NCBI GenBank assembly: GCA_003263775.1
Contig: JYJJ01000002.1
Location: 297,757-361,756, forward strand
DNA: 64,000 bases
Origin: Vibrio maritimus
GTDB lineage: Bacteria > Pseudomonadota > Gammaproteobacteria > Enterobacterales > Vibrionaceae
Reading direction: 5' to 3'
In this document: positions 42,791-54,231 of the stretch, piece after piece
Numbering within the stretch: the stretch's first letter is position 1
Layout: each line of letters starts with the position of its first letter
Translations under genes and position numbers: made by a program
Notes under the pieces: generated by a model
What the model saw: the letters and a program-made list of their open reading frames with translations, nothing else
The model's database searches: none
Told to the model about the DNA's origin: nothing

Positions 42791-42831
42791 TTCGCAAGAT
42801 TGAGTGTCGCTGCTTGAGTGGTAACAGTATT

Positions 42832-42866
42832 AAAAAAGCGAGTGATGAACATCACTCGCTTTTTTA
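42832..42866. terminator. Bidirectional terminator yafJ/purN
   Basis: Perfect 15-bp arms, AAAAAAGCGAGTGAT and complement, 4-nt loop, between convergent genes. Confidence 0.93.
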
Positions 42867-42895
42867 TTGATTTATATAGCCATAAAGTGGTTTAG

Positions 42896-43534
42896 CTATT
42901 TGTCGGCATAGCCTTGTGGTCCAAGAGCAACACCATCTAACAGGGCTCTACTTCCATCCATGACTAAGCGATCTTCAACAAACCATTTTACAACCAATGG
43001 GTAGATCTTATGTTCTTGGCTTTGAACTCGCTGCTCTAGTGTCTCGACGGTATCGTCATCGAATACTGGAACTTTCGCCTGCAGAACAATCGGCCCACCA
43101 TCCAGTTTTTCTGTAACGAAGTGGATACTGGTACCGTGGTGTTCATCGCAGTTCTCGATAGCACGTTGATGCGTATTCAGCCCTGGGTACTTAGGCAGTA
43201 GCGAAGGGTGAATATTAATCATTCGACCCATATAGTGGCGAACAAACTCACCGCTAAGAATGCGCATATAGCCCGCTAGCACTAATAGGTCAGGTTTGTG
43301 CACATCGATTCGACGCATCAATTCAGCATCAAATGCTTCTCGTGTTTCGCTTAGCTTAGGGTCGAGAAATTCCGCCTCGGCGCCAGCATTACGCGCACGT
43401 TCCAGTGCAAATGCCGATTCTTTGTTAGAAAAAACAGCACGCACTTTCGCATTCGAGATAGTCGACTCGCAGGCATCAATAATTGCCTGCAAGTTGGTTC
43501 CATTACCTGAAACTAAAACAACGATATTCTTCAT
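42896..43534 (-). CDS. purN: Phosphoribosylglycinamide formyltransferase PurN
   Basis: PurN adds a formyl group from 10-formyl-THF to GAR in purine synthesis. The 212-residue protein has VLVSGNGTNLQAI, the catalytic block INIHPSLLPKYPG with Asn/His, and the late Asp in LDGGPIV. It starts 4 nt after purM, a tight purMN operon. Confidence 0.97.
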   Translation of the reverse strand: MKNIVVLVSGNGTNLQAIIDACESTISNAKVRAVFSNKESAFALERARNAGAEAEFLDPKLSETREAFDAELMRRIDVHKPDLLVLAGYMRILSGEFVRHYMGRMINIHPSLLPKYPGLNTHQRAIENCDEHHGTSIHFVTEKLDGGPIVLQAKVPVFDDDTVETLEQRVQSQEHKIYPLVVKWFVEDRLVMDGSRALLDGVALGPQGYADK

Positions 43535-43538
43535 GAAA

Positions 43539-44579
43539 TTAATTGATCTCTACTTGCTCTTCACCAGCTTCTGCAGTCGCGATCTCACCAATTACCCATG
43601 CGTTCTCGCCTTCTGCTTTTAGAAGTTCAACCGCTGCATCTGCTTGTGCTTTAGGAAGCGCAACAACAAGGCCTACACCACAGTTGAAAGTGCGGTACAT
43701 TTCGAACGTATCAACGTTGCCTTTCTCTTGCAGCCAGTTGAAGATAGCAGGCCACTCCCAGCTGTTACCGTCGATAACGGCTTTAGTGCCTTCTGGCAAT
43801 ACGCGTGGGATGTTTTCCCAGAAACCGCCGCCAGTAATGTGAGAAATTGCATGGATATCGTGTTCAGCGATCATCTTAAGAGCTGATTTGATATAAATTT
43901 TAGTTGGCTCTAGCAGGTGCTCACCGATAGTGCGCTCACCCAGTTTCTCGTTTTTATCTGCGCCAGATACTTCTAGGATCTTACGGATAAGCGAGTAGCC
44001 ATTTGAGTGTGGGCCGCTTGAACCCACGGCAATAAGTGCATCACCAGCAGCGACTTTTGTGCCATCGATGACGTCTTCTTTTTCAACTACACCTACACAG
44101 AAACCTGCAACGTCGTAGTCTTCACCTTCGTACATGCCTGGCATTTCTGCAGTTTCACCACCAATGAGTGAACAGCCGGCTTGGATACAACCTTCAGCAA
44201 TACCGGATACCACGTCTGCTGCAGTATCAACGTCAAGCTTGCCCGTTGCATAGTAGTCTAGGAAGAATAGCGGCTCAGCACCTTGAACAATCAGATCGTT
44301 TACACACATAGCAACCAAATCGATACCGATGGTGTCGTGCTTGTTCATGTCTAGGGCTAGGCGTAGTTTAGTACCTACACCGTCAGTACCAGATACCAAT
44401 ACTGGGTGTTTGTATTTTGTTGGCAACTCACATAAAGCACCAAATCCACCGATGCCTCCCATTACTTCAGGGCGACGAGTGCGCTTAACCGCGCCTTTAA
44501 TACGGTCAACTAATGCGTTACCAGCATCAATATCTACACCAGCGTCTTTATAGCTTAGGGAAGTGTTGTTTCCGCTCAC
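43539..44579 (-). CDS. purM: Phosphoribosylformylglycinamidine cyclo-ligase PurM
   Basis: PurM closes the imidazole ring (FGAM to AIR) with ATP. The 346-residue protein begins [22 protein letters not shown], a family signature, and has [34 protein letters not shown] and [15 protein letters not shown]. It is the first gene of purMN, behind a PurR operator. Confidence 0.97.
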   Translation of the reverse strand: MSGNNTSLSYKDAGVDIDAGNALVDRIKGAVKRTRRPEVMGGIGGFGALCELPTKYKHPVLVSGTDGVGTKLRLALDMNKHDTIGIDLVAMCVNDLIVQGAEPLFFLDYYATGKLDVDTAADVVSGIAEGCIQAGCSLIGGETAEMPGMYEGEDYDVAGFCVGVVEKEDVIDGTKVAAGDALIAVGSSGPHSNGYSLIRKILEVSGADKNEKLGERTIGEHLLEPTKIYIKSALKMIAEHDIHAISHITGGGFWENIPRVLPEGTKAVIDGNSWEWPAIFNWLQEKGNVDTFEMYRTFNCGVGLVVALPKAQADAAVELLKAEGENAWVIGEIATAEAGEEQVEIN

Positions 44580-44644
44580 GGGACAGTCCTCGATAAATAA
44601 ATGGATGTGAAAGCGGCGCTATTCTAACAGGGGTTTATCCAAAA

Positions 44645-44660
44645 AGGAAAACGTTTGCGT
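44645..44660 (-). promoter_or_regulatory. PurR operator upstream of purMN
   Basis: The minus strand reads ACGCAAACGTTTTCCT, 14 of 16 bases of the PurR consensus ACGCAAACGTTTGCGT, 66 nt before purM. PurR with hypoxanthine or guanine represses purine genes. Confidence 0.85.
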
Positions 44661-44822
44661 AAGAAAATACAAACTATTTTCTCGAAGCATCATTCTGTGG
44701 ATTTACAGTCTGTTGTGACATTTTATTGCGCACAAATACCATTTTGACCACATTGCTAACTGAAATAGTCAAAGAAACCATGTATAATTTGCAGGTTTTG
44801 TAAAATTTTGCCGGAGTTGGAC

Positions 44823-45449
44823 ATGAAAGTTGTTGAAGTTAAACACCCCCTAGTAAAACACAAGCTTGGTTTGATGCGTGAAGGGGACATCAGCACCAAG
44901 CGTTTCCGCGAGCTTGCGACGGAAGTGGGTAGCTTGTTAACGTACGAAGCGACAGCAGACTTTGAAACTGAGAAAGTAACGATTGAAGGTTGGAACGGCC
45001 CAGTTGAAGTTGACCAAATCAAAGGTAAGAAAGTGACCGTAGTGCCAATCCTGCGTGCAGGTCTTGGTATGATGGACGGCGTTCTTGAGCACATGCCTAG
45101 CGCACGTATTAGCGTGGTTGGTATCTATCGTGATGAAGAAACACTTGAGCCAGTGCCATACTTCAACAAGCTAGCGTCAAACATTGACGAGCGTATCGCA
45201 CTTGTTGTCGATCCGATGCTAGCAACAGGTGGCTCGATGATCGCGACTATCGATCTGCTAAAAGAGAAAGGCTGTAAGCACATTAAAGTTCTAGTATTGG
45301 TTGCGGCACCAGAAGGTATCGAAGCACTAGAAAAAGCGCATCCAGATGTTGAGCTATACACAGCCGCCATCGATGAGTGTCTAAACGACAAAGGTTACAT
45401 CGTACCTGGTCTAGGTGACGCTGGTGACAAGATCTTCGGTACTCTATAA
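44823..45449 (+). CDS. upp: Uracil phosphoribosyltransferase
   Basis: Upp salvages uracil to UMP with PRPP. The 208-residue protein has the PRPP motif [24 protein letters not shown] and the uracil-binding [13 protein letters not shown] chose ATG 44823 ([16 protein letters not shown]), preceded by CGGAG at 6 nt. It is convergent with the uracil permease gene and divergent from purM. Confidence 0.97.
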   Translation: MKVVEVKHPLVKHKLGLMREGDISTKRFRELATEVGSLLTYEATADFETEKVTIEGWNGPVEVDQIKGKKVTVVPILRAGLGMMDGVLEHMPSARISVVGIYRDEETLEPVPYFNKLASNIDERIALVVDPMLATGGSMIATIDLLKEKGCKHIKVLVLVAAPEGIEALEKAHPDVELYTAAIDECLNDKGYIVPGLGDAGDKIFGTL

Positions 45450-45475
45450 GTTCCGGCTTTCTAATAGGAAATAAT

Positions 45476-45503
45476 AAAAAGCTGACCACAGGTCAGCCTT
45501 ATT
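45476..45503. terminator. Terminator between upp and uraA
   Basis: GCTGACC/GGTCAGC stem with A/T-rich flanks on both sides, between convergent genes. Confidence 0.85.
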
Positions 45504-45517
45504 TGTGTCCGCAGGAA

Positions 45518-46758
45518 TTAGTCTTCCATCTGAGCGTTATCGACAACTTTATTCTCACCAAGATCGTGAGGCAGAATTTGGTTCAGGATAATCGCGACGA
45601 TACCACATAAACTCACGCCTTGAAGGCTGAAGTCACCAATACCAAATGCCATACCACCAATACCAAATACTAATGTAATCGCAACGATCACTAGGTTGCG
45701 TGACTTATGCAGATCCACATTGTTTTTGATTAGTGTATTCAGGCCAACGGTCGCGATAGAGCCGAATAGCAAAATCATGATGCCGCCCATTACTGGTACA
45801 GGAATCGTCTGTAGAATCGCACCAAGCTTACCAACCAATGCAAGCACGATAGCGGTAACCGCAGCCCAGGTCATGATGACTGGGTTAAATGCTTTAGTCA
45901 GCATTACCGCCCCAGTCACTTCACTGTAGGTTGTGTTTGGCGGCGCGCGACCATAGATGCGGCAATGGTAGCCACACCGTCACCTGCAATCGTGCGGTGA
46001 AGACCTGGTTTCTTCAGGTAGTCTTTACCGGTTACGTTTGAAATAGCGAGCATATCGCCTACGTGCTCAACCGCTGGAGCAATGGCAACCGGCAGCATGA
46101 ACAAAATCGCGTTGATGTTAAATTCTGGCGCAGTGAAGTTAGGTAGCGATAACCAAGAGGCTTCAACAACTGGTGTAAAATCAACCACACCATAAAACAG
46201 GCTAGTCACGTAGCCAGCTAAAATACCACTTACGATAGGCAGAAGTTTAAGGAAGCCTTTCGCGAATACGCTGACACCAACGGTCACAACAAGCGAAATG
46301 GCCGAGATCCACAGTGCTGCGTTGCTATCGATAAGCTGAACCGCACCATCACCTGTCTTACCCAGCGCCATGTTTACCGCGACAGGAGCAAGACCCAGGC
46401 CGATTACCATGATTACAGGACCAACAACGACCGGTGGTAGCAGCTTATGAATAACTTCCACGCCTTTTACTTTGATAAGTGCACCCATAAGGACGTAGAC
46501 CACACCTGCAGCCATTAGGCCGCCCATGGTGGCACCGATACCCCAAGTTTGCACACCAAACATGATCGGCGCGATGAAAGCAAACGAAGAGGCTAGGAAG
46601 ATTGGCACACTGCGGCGTGTTACTAATTGAAACAGTAAGGTGCCGACACCTGCACCAAATAGTGCTACGTTAGGATCGAGGCCAGTTAAAAGGGGTACGA
46701 GTACCAAGGAGCCAAATGCGACAAACAGCATTTGCGAGCCTTGTAAGATCGTTTTCAT
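45518..46758 (-). pseudogene. uraA: Uracil permease, frameshifted as written
   Basis: Nucleobase:proton symporter of the NCS2 family in the inner membrane, about 14 helices. The N-terminal frame reads through VPLLTGLDPNVALFGAGVGTLLFQ and AIAPAVEHVGDMLAISN and stops after 45955. The C-terminal frame contains PPNTTYSEVTGAVMLTKAFNP. One missing base near 45955-45958 joins them, giving 413 residues. Its pairing with upp supports uracil rather than xanthine as substrate. Confidence 0.9.
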
Positions 46759-46817
46759 AATGATTTTCCAAGCAAGTCAAAAAGAGTTAAGCAAAACGGA
46801 TGGGATTCTAGCATCTT

Positions 46818-46829
46818 GTAATCGTTTAC
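46818..46829 (-). promoter_or_regulatory. Weak PurR-like site upstream of uraA
   Basis: GTAAACGATTAC on the minus strand keeps the AAACG centre of a PurR box but only about 10 of 16 consensus positions. uraA is PurR-controlled in E. coli, which is the only reason to note it. Confidence 0.25.
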
Positions 46830-47017
46830 TTAATGATCTAGTTAAAGAGAACGCTGTTTTTGTAGCCTGAATCTTAATAGCTCGAGTGAGTTACTATTTG
46901 ATCCATAGATGCGAGCCAGTAAACCCACTTATTGACCAAACCTTGAAGTAGTGAGCTTGCTCCAAAACGCATACTTGCTTATCATTTCCGCTTATCTGTT
47001 TGTAATTTAGGATGCTT

Positions 47018-48232
47018 ATGCGTTATTTAGCTTGGTTGTTGGCCGCCGCGTGTGCTTTGCCAGCCTATGCGTTGACAAAAGTCGATATCTATTCGACAGA
47101 AGTAGTGGTGGATGCCCAGCAGCCGAATGCCGATGAATTGGCACGCCAAAAAGGCATGTTAGAGGTGTTGGTTAAGGCCAGTGGTGATCTCAATGCAGCG
47201 TCCAACCCGGTCGTAAAAAAGGCATTAGGTAAGAGTTCTCAATACATCACTCAGCTTGGTTACACTCAAGTCGATGGTGAGCAGGCGATGCGCTTGAGCT
47301 TCAATAGCCAGCAAATCAATACGCTACTGACGCAAGCTGATTTGCCGTCGTGGCCTGTTGATCGCAAGAACGTCATGGTATGGCTGGTGGAAGACAGTGG
47401 CTATGACCGCACCATCGTTTGGGAGCATAGTAACTCACAAGCTGCTAACCAGCTGAAAAAAGAAGCCAATCGCCGCGGGTTGCCAATTACTTTCCCAATC
47501 GGTGACTTTGACGATATCACAGGGATTCAAACCACAGACCTTTGGGGTGGTTTTGTCGGCCCTATTGCAGAGGCAACGGCGCGCTATCCAGTTGATGCCA
47601 TTGCGGTGATTCGTCTGCAAGGCAATAATTTACGCTACACCCTGTATGATCAAACACCAGACAAATTAGGTAGAAACACATTATCTCCAGTGACGGGGTC
47701 AACATCCGGGGAGCTCGCTATTGCTAGCGCTATTGATGAGATCAGCGATTACTATGCCTCTCAAAATGCAGCGACGACACTGGGTGAGAGTGCTGGCATG
47801 GTTACCGTGTCTTTCTCTCGCATGAGTAGTGCCGATGCCTTTTTCACACTTGAGCGTGCTCTTGGCCGCTTAGCTTCAACTGCCAAAGTCGATGTGGCTG
47901 AAGTGAGTGGTGATGTCGTGACAATGCGTGTGTCTCTGCTTGGTTCACTAGAAGCATTTGAAGAAGAAGTGCTGAAATTGGGTTTGGTGAAAAAGCTTGA
48001 ACAAGCACCAGTAGAGGTTCCTGTGCAAGCGCCCGTTCAAGACAGTGAAGTGCTAGCAACGGAAGAGGCAATCACACCAGAGCTAGGCACACCAGAGCAA
48101 GGCACGGCAGTTGAACAGAGTGAGGGCGGCGTAGCACCAACCGATACTGCGACGGATGAACTTGTGACTGACGGCATAACCGAACTGGGAAAGCCGGCGC
48201 AGCCTCAACTTAGCTTTGAGTGGCTGTATTAG
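47018..48232 (+). CDS. DUF2066 domain-containing exported protein
   Basis: A 404-residue protein of unknown function with a signal peptide (cleavage near AYA-LTKVDIY) and the DUF2066 N-terminal block DELARQKGMLEVLVKASGDLN. The C-terminal third is low-complexity, rich in Pro, Glu, Val and Thr. AGGA lies 5 nt before ATG 47018, which I prefer to 47012. Such genes occur in Vibrio near the purMN/upp cluster. Confidence 0.83.
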   Translation: MRYLAWLLAAACALPAYALTKVDIYSTEVVVDAQQPNADELARQKGMLEVLVKASGDLNAASNPVVKKALGKSSQYITQLGYTQVDGEQAMRLSFNSQQINTLLTQADLPSWPVDRKNVMVWLVEDSGYDRTIVWEHSNSQAANQLKKEANRRGLPITFPIGDFDDITGIQTTDLWGGFVGPIAEATARYPVDAIAVIRLQGNNLRYTLYDQTPDKLGRNTLSPVTGSTSGELAIASAIDEISDYYASQNAATTLGESAGMVTVSFSRMSSADAFFTLERALGRLASTAKVDVAEVSGDVVTMRVSLLGSLEAFEEEVLKLGLVKKLEQAPVEVPVQAPVQDSEVLATEEAITPELGTPEQGTAVEQSEGGVAPTDTATDELVTDGITELGKPAQPQLSFEWLY

Positions 48233-48262
48233 TCGGGAACGACAACTTTCGTTTTCCCATTG

Positions 48263-48296
48263 AAAAAGGAGGCATGACGCCTCCTTTTTGGTTTTT
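48263..48296 (+). terminator. Terminator of the DUF2066 gene
   Basis: AAAAAGGAGGC/GCCTCCTTTTT 11-bp stem, 5-nt loop, T-rich tail. Confidence 0.9.
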
Positions 48297-48338
48297 ATCG
48301 CTCAGCTCTTCAAAGGCTCAGCTGTTTCTAGCGCTCCG

Positions 48339-48764
48339 CTATTTTCCAAAGCGCTCGCGTTCTTTCTTTTCTACCGAAGATAATCTAGGTAGCTTCAATC
48401 CCATGTCTCGGCCTTTCAGGCGTGCATAGACGGTATTACCCACAAAGGCGAAACTCGTCAGAATCAGCTCAACAAGTGCTAGCCAACGCTCGCCTTCATC
48501 AGCGTAAAGCAGTGTCAATGCGTGCAAAAAGTACAGCATCAACACAAAGTTTGCCCAAGCGTGAGTATAAGGTTTTCCCGCTAATATGCCCGGCAGAGGC
48601 AGCAGCAGCGGGATCAACCAAGCCACCGTTAAAGCATAAGGATTGATATGCGGATGCGGTGACAAATAGCCGTGCCATAAGCCTACCCAAAAGAGCAGGG
48701 CAAAGTTGGCACTGAGGGCAAAGGCGCGCATGTTTGCAGTATTGATAAGGGAATTATGGCTCAT
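48339..48764 (-). CDS. DUF2069 family inner-membrane protein
   Basis: A 141-residue protein with about four hydrophobic helices and a basic C-terminus; the stretch YALTVAWLIPLLLPLPGILAG is typical of DUF2069. Function unknown. It follows wrbA on the same strand (33 nt apart), a gene pair I recall from other gamma-proteobacteria, and is probably in an arsC-wrbA-DUF2069 operon. Confidence 0.83.
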   Translation of the reverse strand: MSHNSLINTANMRAFALSANFALLFWVGLWHGYLSPHPHINPYALTVAWLIPLLLPLPGILAGKPYTHAWANFVLMLYFLHALTLLYADEGERWLALVELILTSFAFVGNTVYARLKGRDMGLKLPRLSSVEKKERERFGK

Positions 48765-48797
48765 CGATTGTACCTAGTCCTTGATACAGATTGGTCT

Positions 48798-49723
<926 letters not shown>

Positions 49724-49741
49724 AAGGGTTCCTTTCTGTTT

Positions 49742-51192
49742 TTATTGTAGTGCCATGAAACGCTCACGGGCGACCAGCAGCTGGTCGATTCGCGCATCAT
49801 AGCGAGCTTGTTTTAAACTTCCGAGTTCGGCGAGTTGGCTAGCCTGGGAGTAGAACTGAATTGACTTATCCCACTGAGCGTTTAGCGCCATAAGTTCAGC
49901 GCGTGCGGCCAAGTCTTCCGCACTGTTACCCAGCTTAATGTTAGCCTCGGAGAGTAAGTGCCAGCCGTTGGTGTCTTTTGGCCTATCGTGGGTAAAGCGC
50001 TGCAGTACCTTGATAGCCTCATCCGTTTTATCACTTTCAAGCAGCGCATTGGCATAGTTGATAGTGATAACCGCATTGTTCGGTTTCACCTTTAGCGCAC
50101 TTTCCATCAGTTTGACTGATTTTTCAGGCTGCTTTTTCGCGATATATAGATCCGATGCAGCATCGAGATAGAAGTTGTTGTTCCGATCATGTTTGAGCAA
50201 TTTATCGAGTATCGCTTCGGCTTTGTCTAACTGGTTAGTATCGAGGTAGACCAACGCCTTACCGTACTCAAACGAGTTCTGAATTTTAGGTGGCGCTTTT
50301 CTAGCGGTACGCTTAAACCAGTCCATTGCCGCATCGGATTTGATGCCAGCATGGCGAGCAACAATGCGTGCTCTAGCCAAGTGGTAACTGATTGATGGCT
50401 GCACACGCAGTGGTGGATAGGCCTGAGCACGTTCACGGGTATCGGTAATACGATCTTCTGGTAATGGGTGAGTCAGCAGCATTGGTGGTGGCTTACTGGC
50501 ATATCGGTATTCATCAGCAAGACGGCCGAAAAAACGTGGCATGTCATTTACATCGAACTCAGCGCGAGCCAAGGTGGCAATACCAAAACGGTCTGCCTCT
50601 TTTTCATTACTGCGGGTGTAGTTGATAGAAGCCTGCATCGAGCCCGCGGTTGTTGCCGTGAGCGCCGCCATACCAGCTTGAGGGGCAGCGATTGCGAGGA
50701 GCAGTGAACCCACTAGCGCGGCAACGGTTGCCGGAGAACGGCGTGCCTCGTCTTCCATTCGGCGTGCGAGGTGACGCTGTGTCACGTGGCAATTTCGTGC
50801 GCCATAACAGAGGCAAGCTCACTTTCTGAGTGCGCATGCAGAAATAAGCCTGAATGAAGCGCGACATATCCGCCAAAGAAGGCAAATGCGTTGATGTTGC
50901 GATCGCGGATCATAAAGAAAGTAAACGGCGTTTTCACATCGTTAGCGCTGGAGACTAGTCGATGTCCAACCGAGTCTATGTATTCGTTGAGCACAGGGTC
51001 GTTAATGATTGGTGAACTGGCACGAATCATACGCATGTAGGCATCGCCATAGATAAGCTCTTGATCTATGGTTAGGGTTGCACCCGCAGCCGTGCCGATA
51101 TCGGGCAGATCCATCTCGGCGTACGACACTTGGGGAGTAGATATTGTGGCTGCAATACATAAGCAAAGCAACGAACGGGTACGTTTCAACAT
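49742..51192 (-). pseudogene. bepA: M48 metalloprotease/chaperone BepA (YfgC) with TPR, frameshifted as written
   Basis: BepA is a periplasmic zinc protease and chaperone for outer-membrane protein assembly, notably LptD. It has a signal peptide, the zinc motif HEIAH, a second-shell region NEKEADRFGIATLA, and C-terminal TPR repeats. The frame breaks in the middle of the zinc motif at 50788-50789, where one C (coding strand) is missing. Restoring it gives MAHEIAHVTQRHLARRMEDE and 483 residues, normal length. Confidence 0.92.
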
Positions 51193-51457
51193 GCTGGTGA
51201 GGTAACTCCTTTATAGTTGGTAAGTAAGACCACAAAACTGACGCTGGGTTTCCTACCATATCCTCTAGGGCAACATTTTTGCATACGGATAGGCGTTAGA
51301 AAAGGACTTATCCGTGACAAAGATAGACTTTAGTTATTGTTTGTTGGTGATACATTGTTGAGGTAATTGGCGTTCTGTAACACATACGGGTTGGGGATGC
51401 CTGAAAAAGTCTTTACAATAGACGCATTGAAGGTAAACCACATACTGCGCGTGCAAG

Positions 51458-51715
51458 ATGATGAGTGAAAACAAGCTGATGACGCACATTGAACTCGATT
51501 TAGAGCAAGAGCGTTGTCCTATGTCGCTGCTTTTGGTTAAGCGAGCCTATAAGGCTCTGGGTTCTAACCAGGCATTAAAGGTTCGAATCATCGATCGTCA
51601 GTCTGTACGTGATTGCAGCAGCTACCTGCTTAAGCATAAAGCTGACGTGCAGTGTCAACAGCAAGGTGAGGTTACCGTAATGACGATAGTTAATAAGAAG
51701 GATAGCGAATGCTAG
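51458..51715 (+). CDS. TusA-family sulfurtransferase-like protein
   Basis: An 85-residue protein with the conserved CP motif (ERCPMSLLLVKRA, Cys20), the persulfide-carrying cysteine in TusA relatives. A second in-frame start is MTHIELDLEQ. Its sulfur acceptor is unknown. It overlaps the next gene by 7 nt, so it is translationally coupled to the PerM-type permease. Confidence 0.82.
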   Translation: MMSENKLMTHIELDLEQERCPMSLLLVKRAYKALGSNQALKVRIIDRQSVRDCSSYLLKHKADVQCQQQGEVTVMTIVNKKDSEC

Positions 51716-52779
51716 AAATGGTCCGTCGTTGGTATAAACGACGTTTTTCAGATCCAGATGCGGTAAGTCTGGTGGTTATTTTGCTATTTGGTTTTATCAC
51801 CATTTACTTCTTTGGCAACTTGATTGCACCATTGCTAGTGGCGATCGTGCTGGCTTACTTACTCGAATGGCCCGTTAGTCAGCTAAGAAAGCTTGGGTTA
51901 CCGCGAACGTTCGCTGTGATAACCGTGATTTTGGTGTTCATCGGTTTGATGCTGATGGCTATCTTTGGTTTGGTTCCGACCATATGGAACCAGATCGGTA
52001 ACCTTCTCAACGACATCCCTAATATGTACAGCGGATTGCAGCAGTTTGTGGCGTCTATTCCAGAGCGCTACCCAGATCTTGCTGAAGTGCATATTGTCGA
52101 GACCATCATTAGTAACGTCAAAGATAAAGTCTTGCTGCTCGGTGAGAATGTAGTCAAAGGGTCATTAGCATCTTTAGTGAGTCTAGCGGCGCTTGCCGTG
52201 TATTTGATTCTAGTCCCGCTATTGGTGTTCTTCTTGTTGAAAGATAAAGACGAAATGGTGGATATGGCGAGCGGTGTGCTGCCAAGAAATCGCCGCTTAG
52301 CGAATAAAGTGTGGATTGAGATGAACCAACAAATCTCCAACTACATTCGCGGTAAAGTACTGGAAATCATTATTGTCGGTACAGTCAGTTACATCACCTT
52401 TGCGATTCTAGATTTGCGTTATGCGGTACTTCTTGCAGTGCTTGTCGGCTTCTCTGTGCTTATCCCGTATATTGGTGCAGCTGCTGTCACGGTACCTGTG
52501 GCGATCGTTGGTTTGTTCCAATGGGGATTAACACCACAATTTTACTGGCTGCTGGTGGCTTACGGTATCATTCAGGCGCTAGACGGAAACGTACTGGTAC
52601 CGATTTTGTTCTCTGAGGCCGTGAACCTGCACCCAGTGGCGATCATCGTTGCTGTATTGGTGTTTGGAGGGCTATGGGGCTTTTGGGGCGTGTTCTTTGC
52701 GATACCGTTGGCAACGCTGGTAAAAGCGGTATGGAATGCACTGCCAAGTCATGATGAACCCATACAACCCGCCACATAG
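51709..52779 (+). CDS. AI-2E family transporter (PerM-type permease)
   Basis: A 356-residue inner-membrane protein with about eight helices. Family marks are APLLVAIVLAYLLEWPV, FFLLKDKDEM, YIRGKVLEIIIVG, LIPYIGA and LWGFWGVFFAIPLATLVKAV. Some family members export autoinducer-2 and others are proposed sodium or peptide transporters; substrate not determined here. Coupled to the TusA-family gene by a 7-nt overlap. Confidence 0.9.
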   Translation: MLEMVRRWYKRRFSDPDAVSLVVILLFGFITIYFFGNLIAPLLVAIVLAYLLEWPVSQLRKLGLPRTFAVITVILVFIGLMLMAIFGLVPTIWNQIGNLLNDIPNMYSGLQQFVASIPERYPDLAEVHIVETIISNVKDKVLLLGENVVKGSLASLVSLAALAVYLILVPLLVFFLLKDKDEMVDMASGVLPRNRRLANKVWIEMNQQISNYIRGKVLEIIIVGTVSYITFAILDLRYAVLLAVLVGFSVLIPYIGAAAVTVPVAIVGLFQWGLTPQFYWLLVAYGIIQALDGNVLVPILFSEAVNLHPVAIIVAVLVFGGLWGFWGVFFAIPLATLVKAVWNALPSHDEPIQPAT

Positions 52780-52799
52780 AAGCAAATAGTATTCACAGT

Positions 52800-52829
52800 A
52801 AAAAGCCGCTCAAAAGAGCGGCTTTTCTA
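52800..52829. terminator. Terminator between perM-type gene and bcp
   Basis: Perfect 11-bp AAAAGCCGCTC stem with its complement and a 4-nt loop, between convergent genes. Confidence 0.9.
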
Positions 52830-52850
52830 TAACTATACGTTACGGAAGGC

Positions 52851-53315
52851 TTAGCCGTTCAAGTAATCCAACACGACTTCGTGGTGAGTCTTAGTTTTGA
52901 ACTTGTTGAACACGTGCTCAATCACACCTTCTTCATTGATCAAGAAGCTGATGCGGTGCAGACCGTCATAGACTTTACCCATGAACTTCTTCTCGCCCCA
53001 CACACCAAACTGCTCTGCGACAGCGTGGTCTTCGTCTGACAATAGCGTGAAGTTGAGTTGGTCACGTTCGATAAACTTACCCAAGCGCTTCACAGGATCA
53101 ATGCTCACGCCAAGCACAACCACATTGTGAGCGTCGAGCTCTGCTTTGGTATCGCGAAGGCCTTGCGCTTGAACGGTACAGCCTGGCGTCATCGCTTTAG
53201 GGTAGAAGTAAAACAGTACTTTCTTACCTTTAAAATCTGCCAAAGACACCGTGTTACCATCTTGGTCGAGCAGTGAAAATTGTGGGGCTGGTGTGCCCGC
53301 AGTCAATGTGTTCAT
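52851..53315 (-). CDS. bcp: Thioredoxin-dependent thiol peroxidase (Bcp, peroxiredoxin Q)
   Basis: Reduces peroxides with thioredoxin. The 154-residue protein has the peroxidatic Cys46 in FYPKAMTPGCTVQAQGLRD. The resolving Cys found five residues later in E. coli Bcp is a Gln here, so this is a 1-Cys-like variant. I chose ATG 53315, with AAGGA 6 nt upstream, over an in-frame extension into gcvR. It lies 47 nt after gcvR, likely co-transcribed. Confidence 0.93.
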   Translation of the reverse strand: MNTLTAGTPAPQFSLLDQDGNTVSLADFKGKKVLFYFYPKAMTPGCTVQAQGLRDTKAELDAHNVVVLGVSIDPVKRLGKFIERDQLNFTLLSDEDHAVAEQFGVWGEKKFMGKVYDGLHRISFLINEEGVIEHVFNKFKTKTHHEVVLDYLNG

Positions 53316-53362
53316 TGAATTTCCTTTGAAGATTGCGTTCTTTATAGATCGAATTGTTATTT

Positions 53363-53905
53363 TTAGTGGCCGCCACTGATGAAGTTTAGCGACCCTTTTA
53401 CAGAAAGTTGATTGCACAGCGCTTCAAATTCTTCTTGAAGTTGCATTAGATTGCAGTCTTCTTCGACGTTAGCACTTAATGCAATTTGGAACTGATCAAC
53501 GTCGGTACCCGCTCGTTCTTTGACAATGGTTTGCGCGCTGAGCGAGGCGAGACCAATGTTTTTATCGGCGAAGAACTGGGTAAACTCCTCGGTCAATCCA
53601 ACCCGATCCTCAGATTCGATAAACACTTCTACGGTGTATTGATTCGGGATTGAGTCGTGTTTGGAGGTACGCTTCATCATAGTGATCAGATCATGTTCCT
53701 GACCTAAAAGCGGTAGGGTGGTTTCTACGCGAGTGATGTAGCTTGGGTTGCCAGATATCAGCATGATGAGCGTGAACTCATTGCCGAACATGGCGATGCG
53801 ACTATCGATGATATTACAACCTGCGTTGGCAACGAGGTGGACGATTTCATTGCAGATCCCTGGTCGGTCTGAGCCAACTGCGGTAATCACTAAATACTGA
53901 TTCAT
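53363..53905 (-). CDS. gcvR: Glycine cleavage system transcriptional repressor GcvR
   Basis: GcvR antagonises GcvA and controls glycine cleavage genes. The 180-residue protein consists of two ACT domains, the first beginning YLVITAVGSDRPGICNEIVHLV and the second YTVEVFIESEDRVGLTEEFTQFF. No DNA-binding domain is present, as expected. The gcvR-bcp pair divergent from dapA is conserved. Confidence 0.92.
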   Translation of the reverse strand: MNQYLVITAVGSDRPGICNEIVHLVANAGCNIIDSRIAMFGNEFTLIMLISGNPSYITRVETTLPLLGQEHDLITMMKRTSKHDSIPNQYTVEVFIESEDRVGLTEEFTQFFADKNIGLASLSAQTIVKERAGTDVDQFQIALSANVEEDCNLMQLQEEFEALCNQLSVKGSLNFISGGH

Positions 53906-54231
53906 AGTGTCACTCTAAGTTCCTTGTTGGCTATATGTTAGCATAGCTGAGGGCAAAGCTCTTGTGATTGATGTAACCGATTCTCGCAAATCAAAAATCT
54001 TAATACCCGAGCTGATCGCGAAAGTGTCGGTTATGTAAGCAGCTTGGCTGCGCAAGAGTAAAATTAACCCACCACTGACACCTTTTGGGCGAAATAGCGC
54101 ATCTTACACGTGCCTCATATCTGAAATCTGACATTATTCATCCACTTCTTGATGGGATCTGTTTTTCAGCTCTTGTGTTTATCAATAGCATTACAGTACC
54201 ATGCAGTAAGTATCAATTTAGGGAGATCACC
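53906..54231. other. Divergent intergenic region between gcvR and dapA
   Basis: 326 bp with no gene. An in-frame extension of dapA reaches back to 54085 but has no family support. No lysine riboswitch or clear operator was recognised. Confidence 0.45.

Noticed and set aside
51586..51604. GGTTCGAATC-like sequence resembling a tRNA T-arm
   Set aside because: It lies inside the TusA-family coding frame and no acceptor or anticodon stem surrounds it.
54085..54231. Upstream extension of the dapA frame
   Set aside because: It encodes no family sequence, and ATG 54232 has a strong GGGAG site and matches DapA N-termini.
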